Source of the DNA: Dictyobacter alpinus
GTDB lineage: Bacteria > Chloroflexota > Ktedonobacteria > Ktedonobacterales > Ktedonobacteraceae
DNA: 64,000 nt
Assembly (NCBI RefSeq): GCF_003967575.1
Contig: NZ_BIFT01000001.1
Location: 806,001 to 870,000, forward strand
Direction: 5' to 3'
In this document: piece by piece, positions 40,260 to 49,318 of the stretch
Layout of the letters: every line of letters begins with the position of its first letter
Position numbering within the stretch: position 1 is the first letter of the stretch
Made by a program: the position numbers and the translations under genes
The notes under the pieces: generated by a model
Database searches by the model: none
What the model saw: the letters and a program-made list of their open reading frames with translations, nothing else
What the model was told of the DNA's origin: nothing

Positions 40260-41518
40260 ACCAGCATGGCAGGGATGACCATGAACAAACATCTAAGACG
40301 CAATCTTCTGGAGTGACCACTAATCGTTCCATGGAGTCTCATATAGCGCATTTTCTTCATAGTGAAGCGGAACACATACACTTCACACCCGCTTTACGCG
40401 CCCAGATTTTGCAAAAATTGCCATCACGGCAGCCGCAACGTCGTCGGACCCTGACATTTGTGGTGCTGGCCTCAGCGGCGGCATTAATCCTGGCTTTGAG
40501 TGGGCTGACTTATTTTGCGCTACAGCCAGCCACTCAGACGAGCAATATCTACTACTCGCAAGAGAAAGAAATTGCAGTCGCCCCTCAATTAGCCAATGGG
40601 GGACAATTACTTTCATTGGATCCAACTGAACATCGTATCGTCTATCAACCTGCCAATCAAGCTGGTGTACTTTATATGGCGGATCTCGCCAATCCTGTCG
40701 AGAGCAATGCACTGGCGATGCGCTACGCCAGAGATATGGCCTGGGCACCAGATGGATCAGCCCTGGTAGCCACTGTGACTCCGGCCAATACGGTACAGCC
40801 ATTACTTGCACTTGTTCCTAAAGGACAATACATGCATTTGCTGGGACAGAATAAAGCGCTGGCAGCAAACTGGTCACCGACTAACAGTGATCAGATAATG
40901 TTTGTTCAACAACAAAATGGCCAGACAAAGCTCTGGTCTACGAATACTGCAGGTGCTCCAGCCACACTACAGTTGGTGCTACCAGAACCACTCTTGATAC
41001 AACATATGAGCTGGTCACCTGATGGACATTCGCTGGCCTTCATTGCCTCGGCCTCGCCAGATGGACCAATATCGAAAGAGACGCTTGACCAGCCAGGTCG
41101 GACTATCTATGTGCTGAACATTCAGACGCATAAGCTTAGCAAGCTCGTGGCAGCTGGCAATTTTCGAGTGGGCACTGTGGCCTGGTCGCCTGATAGTCAT
41201 GCCTTAACATTTGAGCAGATCAATAACAATAATCAGATCAGCATCCAAACAGTCACGATCAATAAACCAGCCGAAATTATCAGTATTGTCCCTGGGCAGC
41301 AATTGGAAGGCTGGAGTTGGTCAACGGATGGGCGAGCCATCGTTTATAGTGATGGAGGTACACTTAAAGCCCATATATTCCATGGCCCTGAGATCAAATT
41401 TCCGCAGACAAAAGCACACTACGCTTCACCTTTCTGGCTGAAAAATGGGCAAATTCTCTGTATGCATGTTACCGATGGCAAGGGCATCCTCACACTCCTG
41501 ACACCCGAGAAAAAATAA
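40256..41518 (+). CDS. Single-pass membrane protein with beta-propeller, probable anti-sigma factor
   Basis: A 420-residue protein. A cytoplasmic N-terminal part of about 65 residues (HFLHSEAEHIHFTPALRAQI) precedes one transmembrane helix (TFVVLASAAALILALSGLTY). The rest is outside the membrane and shows repeated WD40/PD40-like blades: MAWAPDGSALVAT, ANWSPTNSDQIMF, MSWSPDGHSLAFI, VAWSPDSHALTFE and WSWSTDGRAIVYS. Coupled translation with the ECF sigma gene suggests it holds sigma through the N terminus and senses something with the propeller; no canonical HxxxCxxC zinc anti-sigma motif is present. Confidence 0.82.
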   Translation: MNQHGRDDHEQTSKTQSSGVTTNRSMESHIAHFLHSEAEHIHFTPALRAQILQKLPSRQPQRRRTLTFVVLASAAALILALSGLTYFALQPATQTSNIYYSQEKEIAVAPQLANGGQLLSLDPTEHRIVYQPANQAGVLYMADLANPVESNALAMRYARDMAWAPDGSALVATVTPANTVQPLLALVPKGQYMHLLGQNKALAANWSPTNSDQIMFVQQQNGQTKLWSTNTAGAPATLQLVLPEPLLIQHMSWSPDGHSLAFIASASPDGPISKETLDQPGRTIYVLNIQTHKLSKLVAAGNFRVGTVAWSPDSHALTFEQINNNNQISIQTVTINKPAEIISIVPGQQLEGWSWSTDGRAIVYSDGGTLKAHIFHGPEIKFPQTKAHYASPFWLKNGQILCMHVTDGKGILTLLTPEKK

Positions 41519-41545
41519 GGAGGTATCCTTTGGGATGCCTCCTTT
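41517..41545 (+). terminator. Terminator after the sigma operon
   Basis: AAGGAGGTATCC and GGGATGCCTCCTT form a short stem with a small loop, immediately at the stop codon of the propeller gene. Confidence 0.6.
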
Positions 41546-41566
41546 AAATGTAGTATTGATAGGCGT

Positions 41567-42709
41567 CTAGAGCGTAATCTCAATGGTACCTGGATCAAAG
41601 CCATCACCAGTATTGGAACCAAGCAGTAAGGTGGCAGTAGTAGCGTCCTGCGGGATCAGAAAAACGGCCTCTCCGTCCTGATCCGCTGCTTGTGGCGCAA
41701 ACTTTAGTGGTACAGTCGCTTGCTCTGGCGCAACGGTCGCATTCCCTGCTTTCATACGCATATAATCAAAAGGCGAACCAGCAATGACAGTCTGAGTCAA
41801 AGGATTTCCTACCTTCATAGTGACCGATAGATAATGCATCCCCTTGGGAGCTTGCTGTCCATCCAGGCTCCATGAGGTGGTGGTCTGGGTGACAAGGTAA
41901 TCCAGACTGAGATAACTTGCCTTTTTGTTAATAGTACTCGTCTTTGGTGCATACTTACCCATATCAGCATGGGCCTGGAGTGGAATGTTCAGGCGGGCTT
42001 CAGCAGGATCCCCCAGCAGTAATGTCAATTGATTCACTTTGGTCGCAGAAGGTACTGCGAAATCGACGCTACTACTTTTGGTCTCACCAGGAGCAATGGC
42101 AGAATAATCTGATGCATAGATGGGAGCAAGCTCTTTACCACCTGGAAGTGCTAGATGAGCAATAGTTGAATAGAAAAGAGTGCCAGCCTTTTTATTCTTA
42201 TTCATTGCCTGAATATGCAAGCGAAGCATGCCGTCTGTATGCGTTTGAGGATCATCAATGAAGTTATCAGCCTGCTGTGCATTCAACAAGGTGACATCCA
42301 TACCAGCATAGTTCACGGTCGTCTGTAGATCGCTGGTTGTGATGGTAGCCTGGGTAGCTTTCCCAATACCTAATAGGGGCAAAACAAAATAACCCGCCGT
42401 CCCTAAAAGCAATAAAACCACGATTACCAATAAAATCACCCCGGCAGGTCCAATACGGCGGCGTTGTGATCTGGCAGATACTGGCGAGGGAGAAGGCATA
42501 AAATTATCTGCATTCTGGGCTGAACGGGAAGCGAACGGTTGCGCTGAATACTGTTCTTGAAATCCTGGAGATGAGGGTGGTTGAGATGAAAAACGCTGTT
42601 GTACCCGGGTGGGTGGAACGATCGGCAATCCGCATTTAGCGCAAAAGCGTTGCCGAGGACTCGTTTCGGTCCCACAGCGTGGACAATAAGGGGGAAGTGC
42701 CTGTGCCAT
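41567..42709 (-). CDS. Zinc-ribbon membrane protein with two extracellular beta domains
   Basis: A 380-residue protein from ATG 42709 with AAGGAG upstream. The N terminus is a zinc ribbon (YCPRCGTETSPRQRFCAKCG). A Pro/Ser/Gln-rich linker and one transmembrane helix (GVILLVIVVLLLLGTAGYFV) follow, then about 240 residues with two Ig-like repeats resembling DUF4352 (DMTLLNAQ-type start, LRLHIQAMNKNKKAG; YLVTQTTTSW, LSVTMKVGNPL). It probably displays the beta domains on the outer face. The role is unknown. The frame extends further upstream into the peptidase gene, but that part is not coding. Confidence 0.78.
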   Translation of the reverse strand: MAQALPPYCPRCGTETSPRQRFCAKCGLPIVPPTRVQQRFSSQPPSSPGFQEQYSAQPFASRSAQNADNFMPSPSPVSARSQRRRIGPAGVILLVIVVLLLLGTAGYFVLPLLGIGKATQATITTSDLQTTVNYAGMDVTLLNAQQADNFIDDPQTHTDGMLRLHIQAMNKNKKAGTLFYSTIAHLALPGGKELAPIYASDYSAIAPGETKSSSVDFAVPSATKVNQLTLLLGDPAEARLNIPLQAHADMGKYAPKTSTINKKASYLSLDYLVTQTTTSWSLDGQQAPKGMHYLSVTMKVGNPLTQTVIAGSPFDYMRMKAGNATVAPEQATVPLKFAPQAADQDGEAVFLIPQDATTATLLLGSNTGDGFDPGTIEITL

Positions 42710-42807
42710 ACCTATGCTGCTCCTTGCTAGTATCTTTGCGTGCTCTGCTGGTTCTATTGTACAACACAAGTCATGAAGCAGAAATAGCATAGGTATGAAG
42801 TCAGGGC

Positions 42808-42841
42808 GCGTCTGGCGCTTTATACTACCAGCGCCAGACGC
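42808..42841 (-). terminator. Terminator of the sedolisin gene
   Basis: GCGTCTGGCGCT (42808-42819) pairs perfectly with AGCGCCAGACGC (42830-42841), just after the peptidase stop codon on the minus strand. Confidence 0.7.
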
Positions 42842-42848
42842 ATAGCAT

Positions 42849-44582
42849 TTACCTGACCATAGCGTTATAGAAATCATTCAGATTAGGCGTTCCTAATCCG
42901 GTAGTATAATCCCATCCCTGCGCAGCCTTATAATAAAGGTTATTGCCTTGGGTCACATCGTAATAGGCACGATTGTTTTTCTTCGCAACATCATAGAGTA
43001 ACTGTGGCGAAGGATTAAACGATTTGCCTTGCTTCAATAGTCCCTGGTTCACTAGGGCCAGACTGGTAGCCCAGATAGGAGCGGCAGCACTGGTACCGCC
43101 TACAGAGCCCCATTGTCCTTGAAAGTACACAGCCAGATCGTAGGCGGCGGCTGAAACATCAGGGACCTGACGCTTACCATTGGAGAGATTATTTTTAACG
43201 CCCGTCTGATTTTGCCAGGAGGGTTGGCTGAAGACCTTACTTAAACCACCACCTGTCCCCCAGCGGTTTTTACAACTACTGCGGTTAGAACCATCTGACC
43301 AGGAAGTTTCCTGGGCTCGTGCCTGCCCACCATCTACTTGTAGGATAGTGCCACCTACAGCAACTGACCAGGGATCACTGGCAGGAAAACTGACCGAGAG
43401 ATTGCCATACTGGTGGCTACCAAAGGCGCCACAGTCACCGCTGGCGACAAAGACTGTCATATGCTCAACCTTGGTCAACTGCTGAATACTTTGATCAATA
43501 GCACGCATATCCTGCTGGGACATTTCCTCTTCCGCCGCACCGAGGCTGATACTTACAGTACTGCCGGAGTTGGCATTATTGACATTATCATCAATAATCT
43601 GTTGCAACTCATCGTTCACATTTACCCAGATATCATCCACATTGTTGCTGGTACCATCGGTTTGATACACTTTGATATTGGCTGAACGAGCCAGGCCAGC
43701 AACCATTTGAATATCCAATGTCGACTCACCAAGAACATCTTGTGGATGACCATCGACATTGATTGGAGTAACTTTTCCTTTGAAACTGATACAATCCAGA
43801 TAATTTTGGATGTCACTTTTCATCGAGCCATCAATCTCCACCAGATTGACCGTCATATTTTCCCCATGCAGGCCTTGATTCCAGAGTTGATCAACGCCAT
43901 ACGCATGCGCGATCTCCTTTGGCAGCAATGTCTGGCTGGGAGGCGAGCAATCGGCCTGTGCCTGCTGCGCTTTTGCTGAAGTGGCTGGTGTGAAGGAAGC
44001 CTGATGGGTTGGCTGCACGCTATAATTGTCCAGGCCCGTAACAGCTTCGATAGATCCCAACAAGAATTGAGGAACCATCGGCGGCTTTTTAGCATCAGGG
44101 GCATAAAAATTTCGACCATTATAGCTATGGGTCACAAATTTAGTCTGCAATACTTTCGCAAAACTACTGGCTTTAGCATCTATTGAGAGATGGGTACGCA
44201 TCTTACTTAACTTTAATGTGATACCCTGAGGACTAAAAAAGTCCTTAAACTTCTGATACGTACCATCATCGATACCAATCTGTTTAGCGAATTCTTCCAG
44301 ATGCGATGGTTTACCAGGTTCTATTTTTTGATTCTGAGCTTTTTGCATCAACTTAGGATCTACTTTAAACGTAATCCTGACATGCAGGACAGTGTTATCT
44401 GGCACGGAACCAGTCACCTTTGAGTTTAATGCCTCAGCCGGTATACCAAGATCAAGTGGAACCGACTTGAGTGTTTCTGTTGTCCCACAACTTGCTAATG
44501 GCATCAAAACAAGGCAAAGGCCAAGCAGGCTAGCAACTATTCGTCCTATACGAATAGGGCTATGATCTAGCAGCCAGCGCAT
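42849..44582 (-). CDS. Lipoprotein S53 peptidase (sedolisin/pro-kumamolisin type)
   Basis: A 577-residue protein from ATG 44582 with GGGGGG upstream. The N terminus is a lipoprotein signal with lipobox LASC (VLMPLASCGTTE). A pro-kumamolisin activation domain (about 40-200) is followed by the S53 catalytic domain: the Glu/Asp pair in GESTLDIQM, Asp in FPASDPWSV and Ser in GGTSAAAPIW. Sedolisins are acid-active serine-carboxyl proteases. This one would be anchored outside the cytoplasmic membrane and digest proteins in an acidic habitat. Confidence 0.92.
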   Translation of the reverse strand: MRWLLDHSPIRIGRIVASLLGLCLVLMPLASCGTTETLKSVPLDLGIPAEALNSKVTGSVPDNTVLHVRITFKVDPKLMQKAQNQKIEPGKPSHLEEFAKQIGIDDGTYQKFKDFFSPQGITLKLSKMRTHLSIDAKASSFAKVLQTKFVTHSYNGRNFYAPDAKKPPMVPQFLLGSIEAVTGLDNYSVQPTHQASFTPATSAKAQQAQADCSPPSQTLLPKEIAHAYGVDQLWNQGLHGENMTVNLVEIDGSMKSDIQNYLDCISFKGKVTPINVDGHPQDVLGESTLDIQMVAGLARSANIKVYQTDGTSNNVDDIWVNVNDELQQIIDDNVNNANSGSTVSISLGAAEEEMSQQDMRAIDQSIQQLTKVEHMTVFVASGDCGAFGSHQYGNLSVSFPASDPWSVAVGGTILQVDGGQARAQETSWSDGSNRSSCKNRWGTGGGLSKVFSQPSWQNQTGVKNNLSNGKRQVPDVSAAAYDLAVYFQGQWGSVGGTSAAAPIWATSLALVNQGLLKQGKSFNPSPQLLYDVAKKNNRAYYDVTQGNNLYYKAAQGWDYTTGLGTPNLNDFYNAMVR

Positions 44583-44824
44583 ATAACTATACCCCCCAAT
44601 AAAACTATAGAATGAATTACATGAATACACATCCTGATGTGCATCGATAAAAAAGCATGAGCTATATCTTTTTGTATCACGCATGAGTAACATAAAAAAG
44701 TTCAACCTCCAGGCTTTTTGCTACCGATGTCTTTGGGGAATACAACCATCTAGCACCAGTATCAATACAAATCAAAAACAGCACGCGCCCAGAGCAAACA
44801 CGGCAAAAATACTGCTCAAAGTGG

Positions 44825-44830
44825 TATAAT
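44825..44830 (+). promoter_or_regulatory. Extended -10 promoter of uvrB
   Basis: TGGTATAAT (TATAAT at 44825-44830) fits an extended -10. No good -35 is seen. It is about 57 bases upstream of the uvrB start. No LexA box could be recognised. Confidence 0.4.
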
Positions 44831-44886
44831 ACAGAAGTTATTGGAAAAAATATTCTATGCCAGCAGAGGATTGAGGAAGACGACGC

Positions 44887-46875
44887 ATGCCAGCATTTAA
44901 GGTTGAAGCCCCTTTTGAACCCACCGGTGATCAGCCAGAGGCAATCACCAGAATCGCCGAAAACATTGCGAATGGCGACAAATATCAAACATTACTTGGT
45001 GTGACTGGTAGTGGTAAGACATATACCGTAGCAAAAATCGTTGAAAAGCTACAACGTCCAACCCTGGTACTGGCTCCGAACAAGACCCTGGCCGCACAGC
45101 TCTACAGCGAATACAAAGAATTTTTTCCCAACAATGCGGTTGAATACTTTGTTTCATACTATGATTACTATCAGCCAGAAGCATATATCGCGCGTACAGA
45201 TACGTATGTTGAAAAAGAGAGTATGTTGAATGAGGAGATTGAGAAGTTGAGACTGTCAGCGACGCGTAGCCTTTTTGAGCGCCGCGATGTGTTGATTGTC
45301 GCCTCAGTCTCTTGTATCTATGGACTGGGTAGTCCTGAAGAGTATGGCGAAGTGGTCATGACGCTGAAAGTGGGAGAAGAGCGTCGGCGCGATAAAATTT
45401 TACGCCATCTGACCGAAATCCAATATGAGCGCAACGATGCAAATTTCGTGCGCGGCCGTTTCCGCGTACGCGGAGATGTCTTGGAGATCTTTCCCGCCTA
45501 TGAGGATGTCGCGGTACGTATTGAATTTTTCGGCGACGAGATTGAGCGCATGACGGATATTGATCCGTTAACCGGTGAGATTCTGAATAAACGCATGCGC
45601 CTGGATATCTATCCCGCCAAACACTGGGTTACCACACGTGAACGGCTCTTTAAATCGATCGAACTCATCGATGCAGAGCTAGAGGAGCAACTCAAAGTAT
45701 TCGAGTCCGAGGGAAAGTTGCTGGAAGCAGCCCGCTTAAAACAGCGTACCAATTTTGATATGGAGATGCTACGCGAAACGGGCTTCTGCTCCGGTGTCGA
45801 AAACTACTCCCGCCATCTAGCGGGCCGGGGTCCAGGTGAACAGCCATGGACATTGCTCGACTATATGCCAGATGATTTTCTGATGGTCGTTGATGAGTCG
45901 CACGTCGCCCTCCCCCAGGTACGCGGCATGTTCGCGGGTGACCGCTCTCGTAAACAGGTGTTGGTAGATTATGGTTTCCGACTACCATCAGCAATGGATA
46001 ACCGACCTTTAACTTTTCCTGAATTTGAAGGTGAATTGAAGCAGGCCCTCTTTGTTTCTGCTACTCCAGGACCTTATGAGTACGAACATAGCCAGGAGAT
46101 CGTCGAACAACTGATTCGACCCACAGGATTGATGGATCCTGAGATCAGTGTGCGACCCACAAAAGGGCAAATCGATGATCTGATTGATGAGATACGCCAA
46201 CGCGTAGCTAAAAATCAGCGTGTTCTGGTAACAACCCTGACCAAAAAGATGGCTGAAGATCTTGCAGACTATATGCAAGAATTGAATATTAAAGTGCACT
46301 ATCTACATTCTGAGATTGATACAATCGAGCGCATAGAAATCCTACGTGACTTGCGCCTGGGTGTCTATGATGTGGTTGTGGGTATCAATCTCTTGCGTGA
46401 GGGCCTTGACCTTCCTGAGGTGTCCCTGGTGGCTATCCTGGATGCGGATAAAGAAGGCTTCTTACGTTCCGAGGGTTCGCTGATCCAGATTATTGGACGT
46501 GCCGCCCGTCACGTCGAAGGTAGCGTCATTATGTATGCCGATCGGACGACGCGATCCATGCAACGCGCTATCGATGAGACCAACCGACGCCGTAAACTTC
46601 AGGGAGAATATAATGAGGAGCACCATATCACTCCTCGTGGTATTAAGAAAGAAGTGAAAGATCTCACTGAACGCCTCAAGGCGATCAGTAAAACGGATGA
46701 GGCAGGCGCTAAGAGTCCTGCGGCACTACTGGCGGGTATCCCCAAAGATGAAGCCCTACGCTTGATTAAAGACCTTGAGTCACAGATGCGCAATGCTGCT
46801 AAACAATTAGAGTTTGAAAAAGCTGGTCAACTTCGCGATCAGATTATCGAGCTGCGCCGCTCAATGCTTGAATAA
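44887..46875 (+). CDS. uvrB: UvrABC excinuclease subunit B
   Basis: A 662-residue DEAD-like helicase subunit. Walker A GVTGSGKTYT lies near residue 38. The beta-hairpin region YYDYYQPEAY follows, then DESHVALPQ (helicase II), VSATPGPYEYEHS, the helicase VI region IQIIGRAARH and a C-terminal UVR domain (MRNAAKQLEFEKAGQLRDQI). It verifies DNA damage with UvrA and recruits UvrC. The length is the usual one. It is monocistronic and ends at a strong bidirectional terminator. Confidence 0.97.
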   Translation: MPAFKVEAPFEPTGDQPEAITRIAENIANGDKYQTLLGVTGSGKTYTVAKIVEKLQRPTLVLAPNKTLAAQLYSEYKEFFPNNAVEYFVSYYDYYQPEAYIARTDTYVEKESMLNEEIEKLRLSATRSLFERRDVLIVASVSCIYGLGSPEEYGEVVMTLKVGEERRRDKILRHLTEIQYERNDANFVRGRFRVRGDVLEIFPAYEDVAVRIEFFGDEIERMTDIDPLTGEILNKRMRLDIYPAKHWVTTRERLFKSIELIDAELEEQLKVFESEGKLLEAARLKQRTNFDMEMLRETGFCSGVENYSRHLAGRGPGEQPWTLLDYMPDDFLMVVDESHVALPQVRGMFAGDRSRKQVLVDYGFRLPSAMDNRPLTFPEFEGELKQALFVSATPGPYEYEHSQEIVEQLIRPTGLMDPEISVRPTKGQIDDLIDEIRQRVAKNQRVLVTTLTKKMAEDLADYMQELNIKVHYLHSEIDTIERIEILRDLRLGVYDVVVGINLLREGLDLPEVSLVAILDADKEGFLRSEGSLIQIIGRAARHVEGSVIMYADRTTRSMQRAIDETNRRRKLQGEYNEEHHITPRGIKKEVKDLTERLKAISKTDEAGAKSPAALLAGIPKDEALRLIKDLESQMRNAAKQLEFEKAGQLRDQIIELRRSMLE

Positions 46876-47258
46876 AAATAGTTCAAAAGACACAAAAAAG
46901 AGAGGCAGATAACTGCCTCTCTTTTTTGTGTCTTTTGAAGAAATATTATAATTCTCTTAAAATATCCCAATACACTTCCAGAGAGTGCTGCCGTTCAGGC
47001 AATTCGACATTAGATGTTTTCACCCATATATTAGATTATATTCCATCTATGTTACACAATGAGGCTTGTCTATTATTAGTAGAATCACACATCATAGTTA
47101 AAATTCGACATTAGATAAATACCGTCTCCTCAATGGCTGTGTTTTTTTTGCGATCTAAACTCTCACCCTTCGTATAAACATTGTACGTAGCCGGTAAAAA
47201 TCGGGTATAGTATACAGTGTTTTCACAATCCGATTATTGAAAGGAACCCAATACAATC
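46876..47258. other. Intergenic stretch between uvrB and the DHS-like gene
   Basis: After the terminator, the 15-base sequence AATTCGACATTAGAT occurs at 47001-47015 and again at 47102-47116, a direct repeat upstream of the polyamine gene. TATAGTATAC near 47211 could belong to its promoter. No gene is seen. Confidence 0.5.
46882..46939. terminator. Bidirectional terminator after uvrB
   Basis: The left arm (46882-46908, TTCAAAAGACAC then AAAAAAGAGAGGCAG) pairs perfectly over 27 bases with the right arm (46913-46939) around a four-base loop. Confidence 0.88.
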
Positions 47259-48368
47259 ATGACCGATCAGCATGAGCATTCACAGCAACAACATAAAAGT
47301 AATTTGCTAAGTGGATCCCAGATTCTTCCTCACCGTGTCCGCCCAAATATGACAGTGACAGAACTTATTGACGAGCAGTTTCAGGCATACAATGGTGCGC
47401 GCCTGAATGAGGCGGCGCGCGTTTTCGCAGAGCGTATGCTCAATCCTGAGTTAGATGTCACGGTTGGCCTGACCATGGCAGGAGCATTAACACCAGCCGG
47501 CCTGGGAGGCTGCGTGCTGACGTTGATGGAGTATGGCTTTGTCGATTTTATTATCAGTACGGGAGCCAATCTCTATCATGATATCCACCATGCGCTGGCG
47601 ATGTCGCTGCATCGCGGTGATTTCCGGCTTGACGATGTAAAATTACAGGAAGAGGGAGTCATTCGTATCTATGATATTCTCTTCAATGATAAAGTACTGT
47701 TGGACACCGATGCTTTTGTACGAGAGAGCCTGCGGAGCCTGCCCAATCGGCCAATTTCAACCTCAGAGTTACATTACCACCTGGGACAACAATTGCTCAA
47801 ACTTGGTGTGAAACCTGAGTATTCTGTGCTGGCCCAGGCCGCAGCCTGGAATGTTCCTATCTATACATCCTCTCCTGGCGATTCCTCTATCGGCATGAAT
47901 GTGGCCCGCAATGCATTGGAGGGCAGCCAACTCACACTGGATCCACTGGCTGATGTCAACGAAACGACCGCTATCGTGCATCATTCTACCCGTAATGGCG
48001 TGATTATCCTGGGTGGAGGTAGCCCAAAAAACTTCTATCTACAAACACAGCCACAATTATGGGAAGTACTTGGCATCCAAAAAGGCGGGCACGATTACTT
48101 CGTGCAGATTACCGCTGACGCACCTCACTGGGGTGGACTTTCTGGCGCGACCCCCTCGGAGGCGGTCTCCTGGGGCAAAATCAAGCCTGATCAGCTCAAT
48201 GATGCCGTGGTCGTTTATGGGGATTCTACTATTGCTCTACCACTGCTCACCGCCTACGCAGTAAGCAAGGCGCAGCCTCGTCCGCGCCGCGAACTTTATG
48301 CCAGACGCAGAGAAATGCTTGATGAATTAAAAGAGGCATATGAGACAGGTAAACAGGCTCGCCCCTGA
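47259..48368 (+). CDS. Deoxyhypusine synthase-like protein, probable homospermidine synthase
   Basis: A 369-residue NAD-dependent enzyme of the deoxyhypusine synthase family. Motifs in order: VGLTMAGALTPAG (69-81), ISTGANLYHDIHH (99-111), YTSSPGDSSIG (202-212), VIILGGGSPKNF (248-259), ISADAPHWGGLSG-like (284-296) and the catalytic lysine Lys307 in EAVSWGKI. Eukaryotic and archaeal enzymes modify eIF5A with a spermidine-derived butylamine. Bacteria lack eIF5A, and several bacterial members make homospermidine from putrescine. The start ATG follows GAAAGGAA. The pyruvoyl decarboxylase and agmatinase downstream support a polyamine role. Confidence 0.88.
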   Translation: MTDQHEHSQQQHKSNLLSGSQILPHRVRPNMTVTELIDEQFQAYNGARLNEAARVFAERMLNPELDVTVGLTMAGALTPAGLGGCVLTLMEYGFVDFIISTGANLYHDIHHALAMSLHRGDFRLDDVKLQEEGVIRIYDILFNDKVLLDTDAFVRESLRSLPNRPISTSELHYHLGQQLLKLGVKPEYSVLAQAAAWNVPIYTSSPGDSSIGMNVARNALEGSQLTLDPLADVNETTAIVHHSTRNGVIILGGGSPKNFYLQTQPQLWEVLGIQKGGHDYFVQITADAPHWGGLSGATPSEAVSWGKIKPDQLNDAVVVYGDSTIALPLLTAYAVSKAQPRPRRELYARRREMLDELKEAYETGKQARP

Positions 48369-48663
48369 TGGTCACTTCGATCTAATACACAGTAAACTTG
48401 TGTTTAGGTTGAGATAAAAACATCTAAATGGTATTTAGGTTGATTGCTAAATGCCATTTAGGTTGATTGCTTACTGCTAATTAGGTAGAAAGCCATTTCC
48501 AATTAGGTGAAAAAATCAGAGCCTAATTGGATTTTGCTTGACAACCTAATGTATAATATCCAACAGTGTGCGGAAAAATGTTGCACACAGTTAAGTTGCA
48601 GGATACAACCCATCACGGTAGCCATCTACCTGCACAATCGGAACATATTAGGAGGAAAATGCG
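48369..48663 (+). promoter_or_regulatory. Phased TTAGGT-box array and promoter upstream of the SpeD-like gene
   Basis: Boxes of the type (A/T)TTAGGT start at 48403, 48434, 48457, 48479 and 48501, with inverted copies at 48522 (CCTAATT) and 48543 (AACCTAAT). From 48434 onward the starts step by 23, 22, 22, 21 and 21 bases, about two helical turns. Several boxes lie in small palindromes (CTAAATGGTATTTAG, CTAAATGCCATTTAG, CTAATTAG). TATAAT at 48552-48557 overlaps the end of the array. This looks like an array of bound regulator sites on the promoter; the regulator is unknown. Confidence 0.6.
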
Positions 48664-49098
48664 ATGCTGGTCCATTTGATGCTTGAACTCTATAACATTG
48701 ACCGCGACATCCTGAGCGATGAGTCATTGTTGCGTCGCACACTGAGTGATTTGCCAGAGCGAGTCGCGATGGAAAAAGTGAGTCCCGTTCATCTCTATGA
48801 TATTGAAACATCGAATCCACTTGACGCTGGCATGTCAGGCTTTGTGGTTATTGCCCAGAGTCATGTGAGCCTCCATGCGTGGCCCGAGTATGGGGAAGTT
48901 GATATTGACATTTGTTCTTGTAAAGAGTTCAGTCAGGAAGATGCCATTGCTTTTGCGAAGGAGATCTTTAAGACTGATGATGTTGAGGCCCATTTTGTGG
49001 TGCGTGCAACGCGTTCACTACGTCCTGAAGAGCCTGATCCTGTGCGCTATGAGCAAGCGATGGAAGCCCGCCGCTTAGCTAAACTGGGGGTGCGCTAA
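48664..49098 (+). CDS. SpeD-like pyruvoyl decarboxylase (AdoMet or arginine decarboxylase)
   Basis: A 144-residue proenzyme of the S-adenosylmethionine decarboxylase class 1b family, following TAGGAGG. The self-cleavage motif QSHVSLHAWPEYGEVDID holds the serine that becomes pyruvoyl; the residue before it is Gln where Glu is usual. A conserved cysteine lies in DICSCKEF. Classical SpeD feeds spermidine synthase, but no spermidine synthase gene is here. The next gene is agmatinase, which needs agmatine. Some bacterial SpeD homologues are known to decarboxylate arginine or ornithine, so arginine decarboxylase is a serious alternative. Confidence 0.85.
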   Translation: MLVHLMLELYNIDRDILSDESLLRRTLSDLPERVAMEKVSPVHLYDIETSNPLDAGMSGFVVIAQSHVSLHAWPEYGEVDIDICSCKEFSQEDAIAFAKEIFKTDDVEAHFVVRATRSLRPEEPDPVRYEQAMEARRLAKLGVR

Positions 49099-49155
49099 GG
49101 GCAATAAGCGGAAGGCGAAGTTTATCTTCGCGATCTTAGCCCTGGATGCTGGTGG

Positions 49156-49203
49156 GTGAGGTGCCTGGCCCTATGAAGAGGAAGGCACCTCACTTTTTTT
49201 TGT
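49156..49203 (+). terminator. Rho-independent terminator after the SpeD-like gene
   Basis: GTGAGGTGCCT (49156-49166) pairs perfectly with AGGCACCTCAC (49183-49193), followed by a long T run. The agmatinase gene therefore has its own promoter. Confidence 0.9.
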
Positions 49204-49318
49204 GTTTTTTTTATATTCTCTGCACAGATGAAACATGCTACAATATTTTCGATAATAAGCTTATTCTGGTATCATTTTTGGTGGATGTGAGCGGCATCAA
49301 CAAGGAAGGTGTTGTGTA

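Noticed and set aside
48403..48557. Plasmid-type iteron origin
   Set aside because: Spacing is iteron-like, but there is no Rep gene, and the array overlaps a promoter of a metabolic gene.
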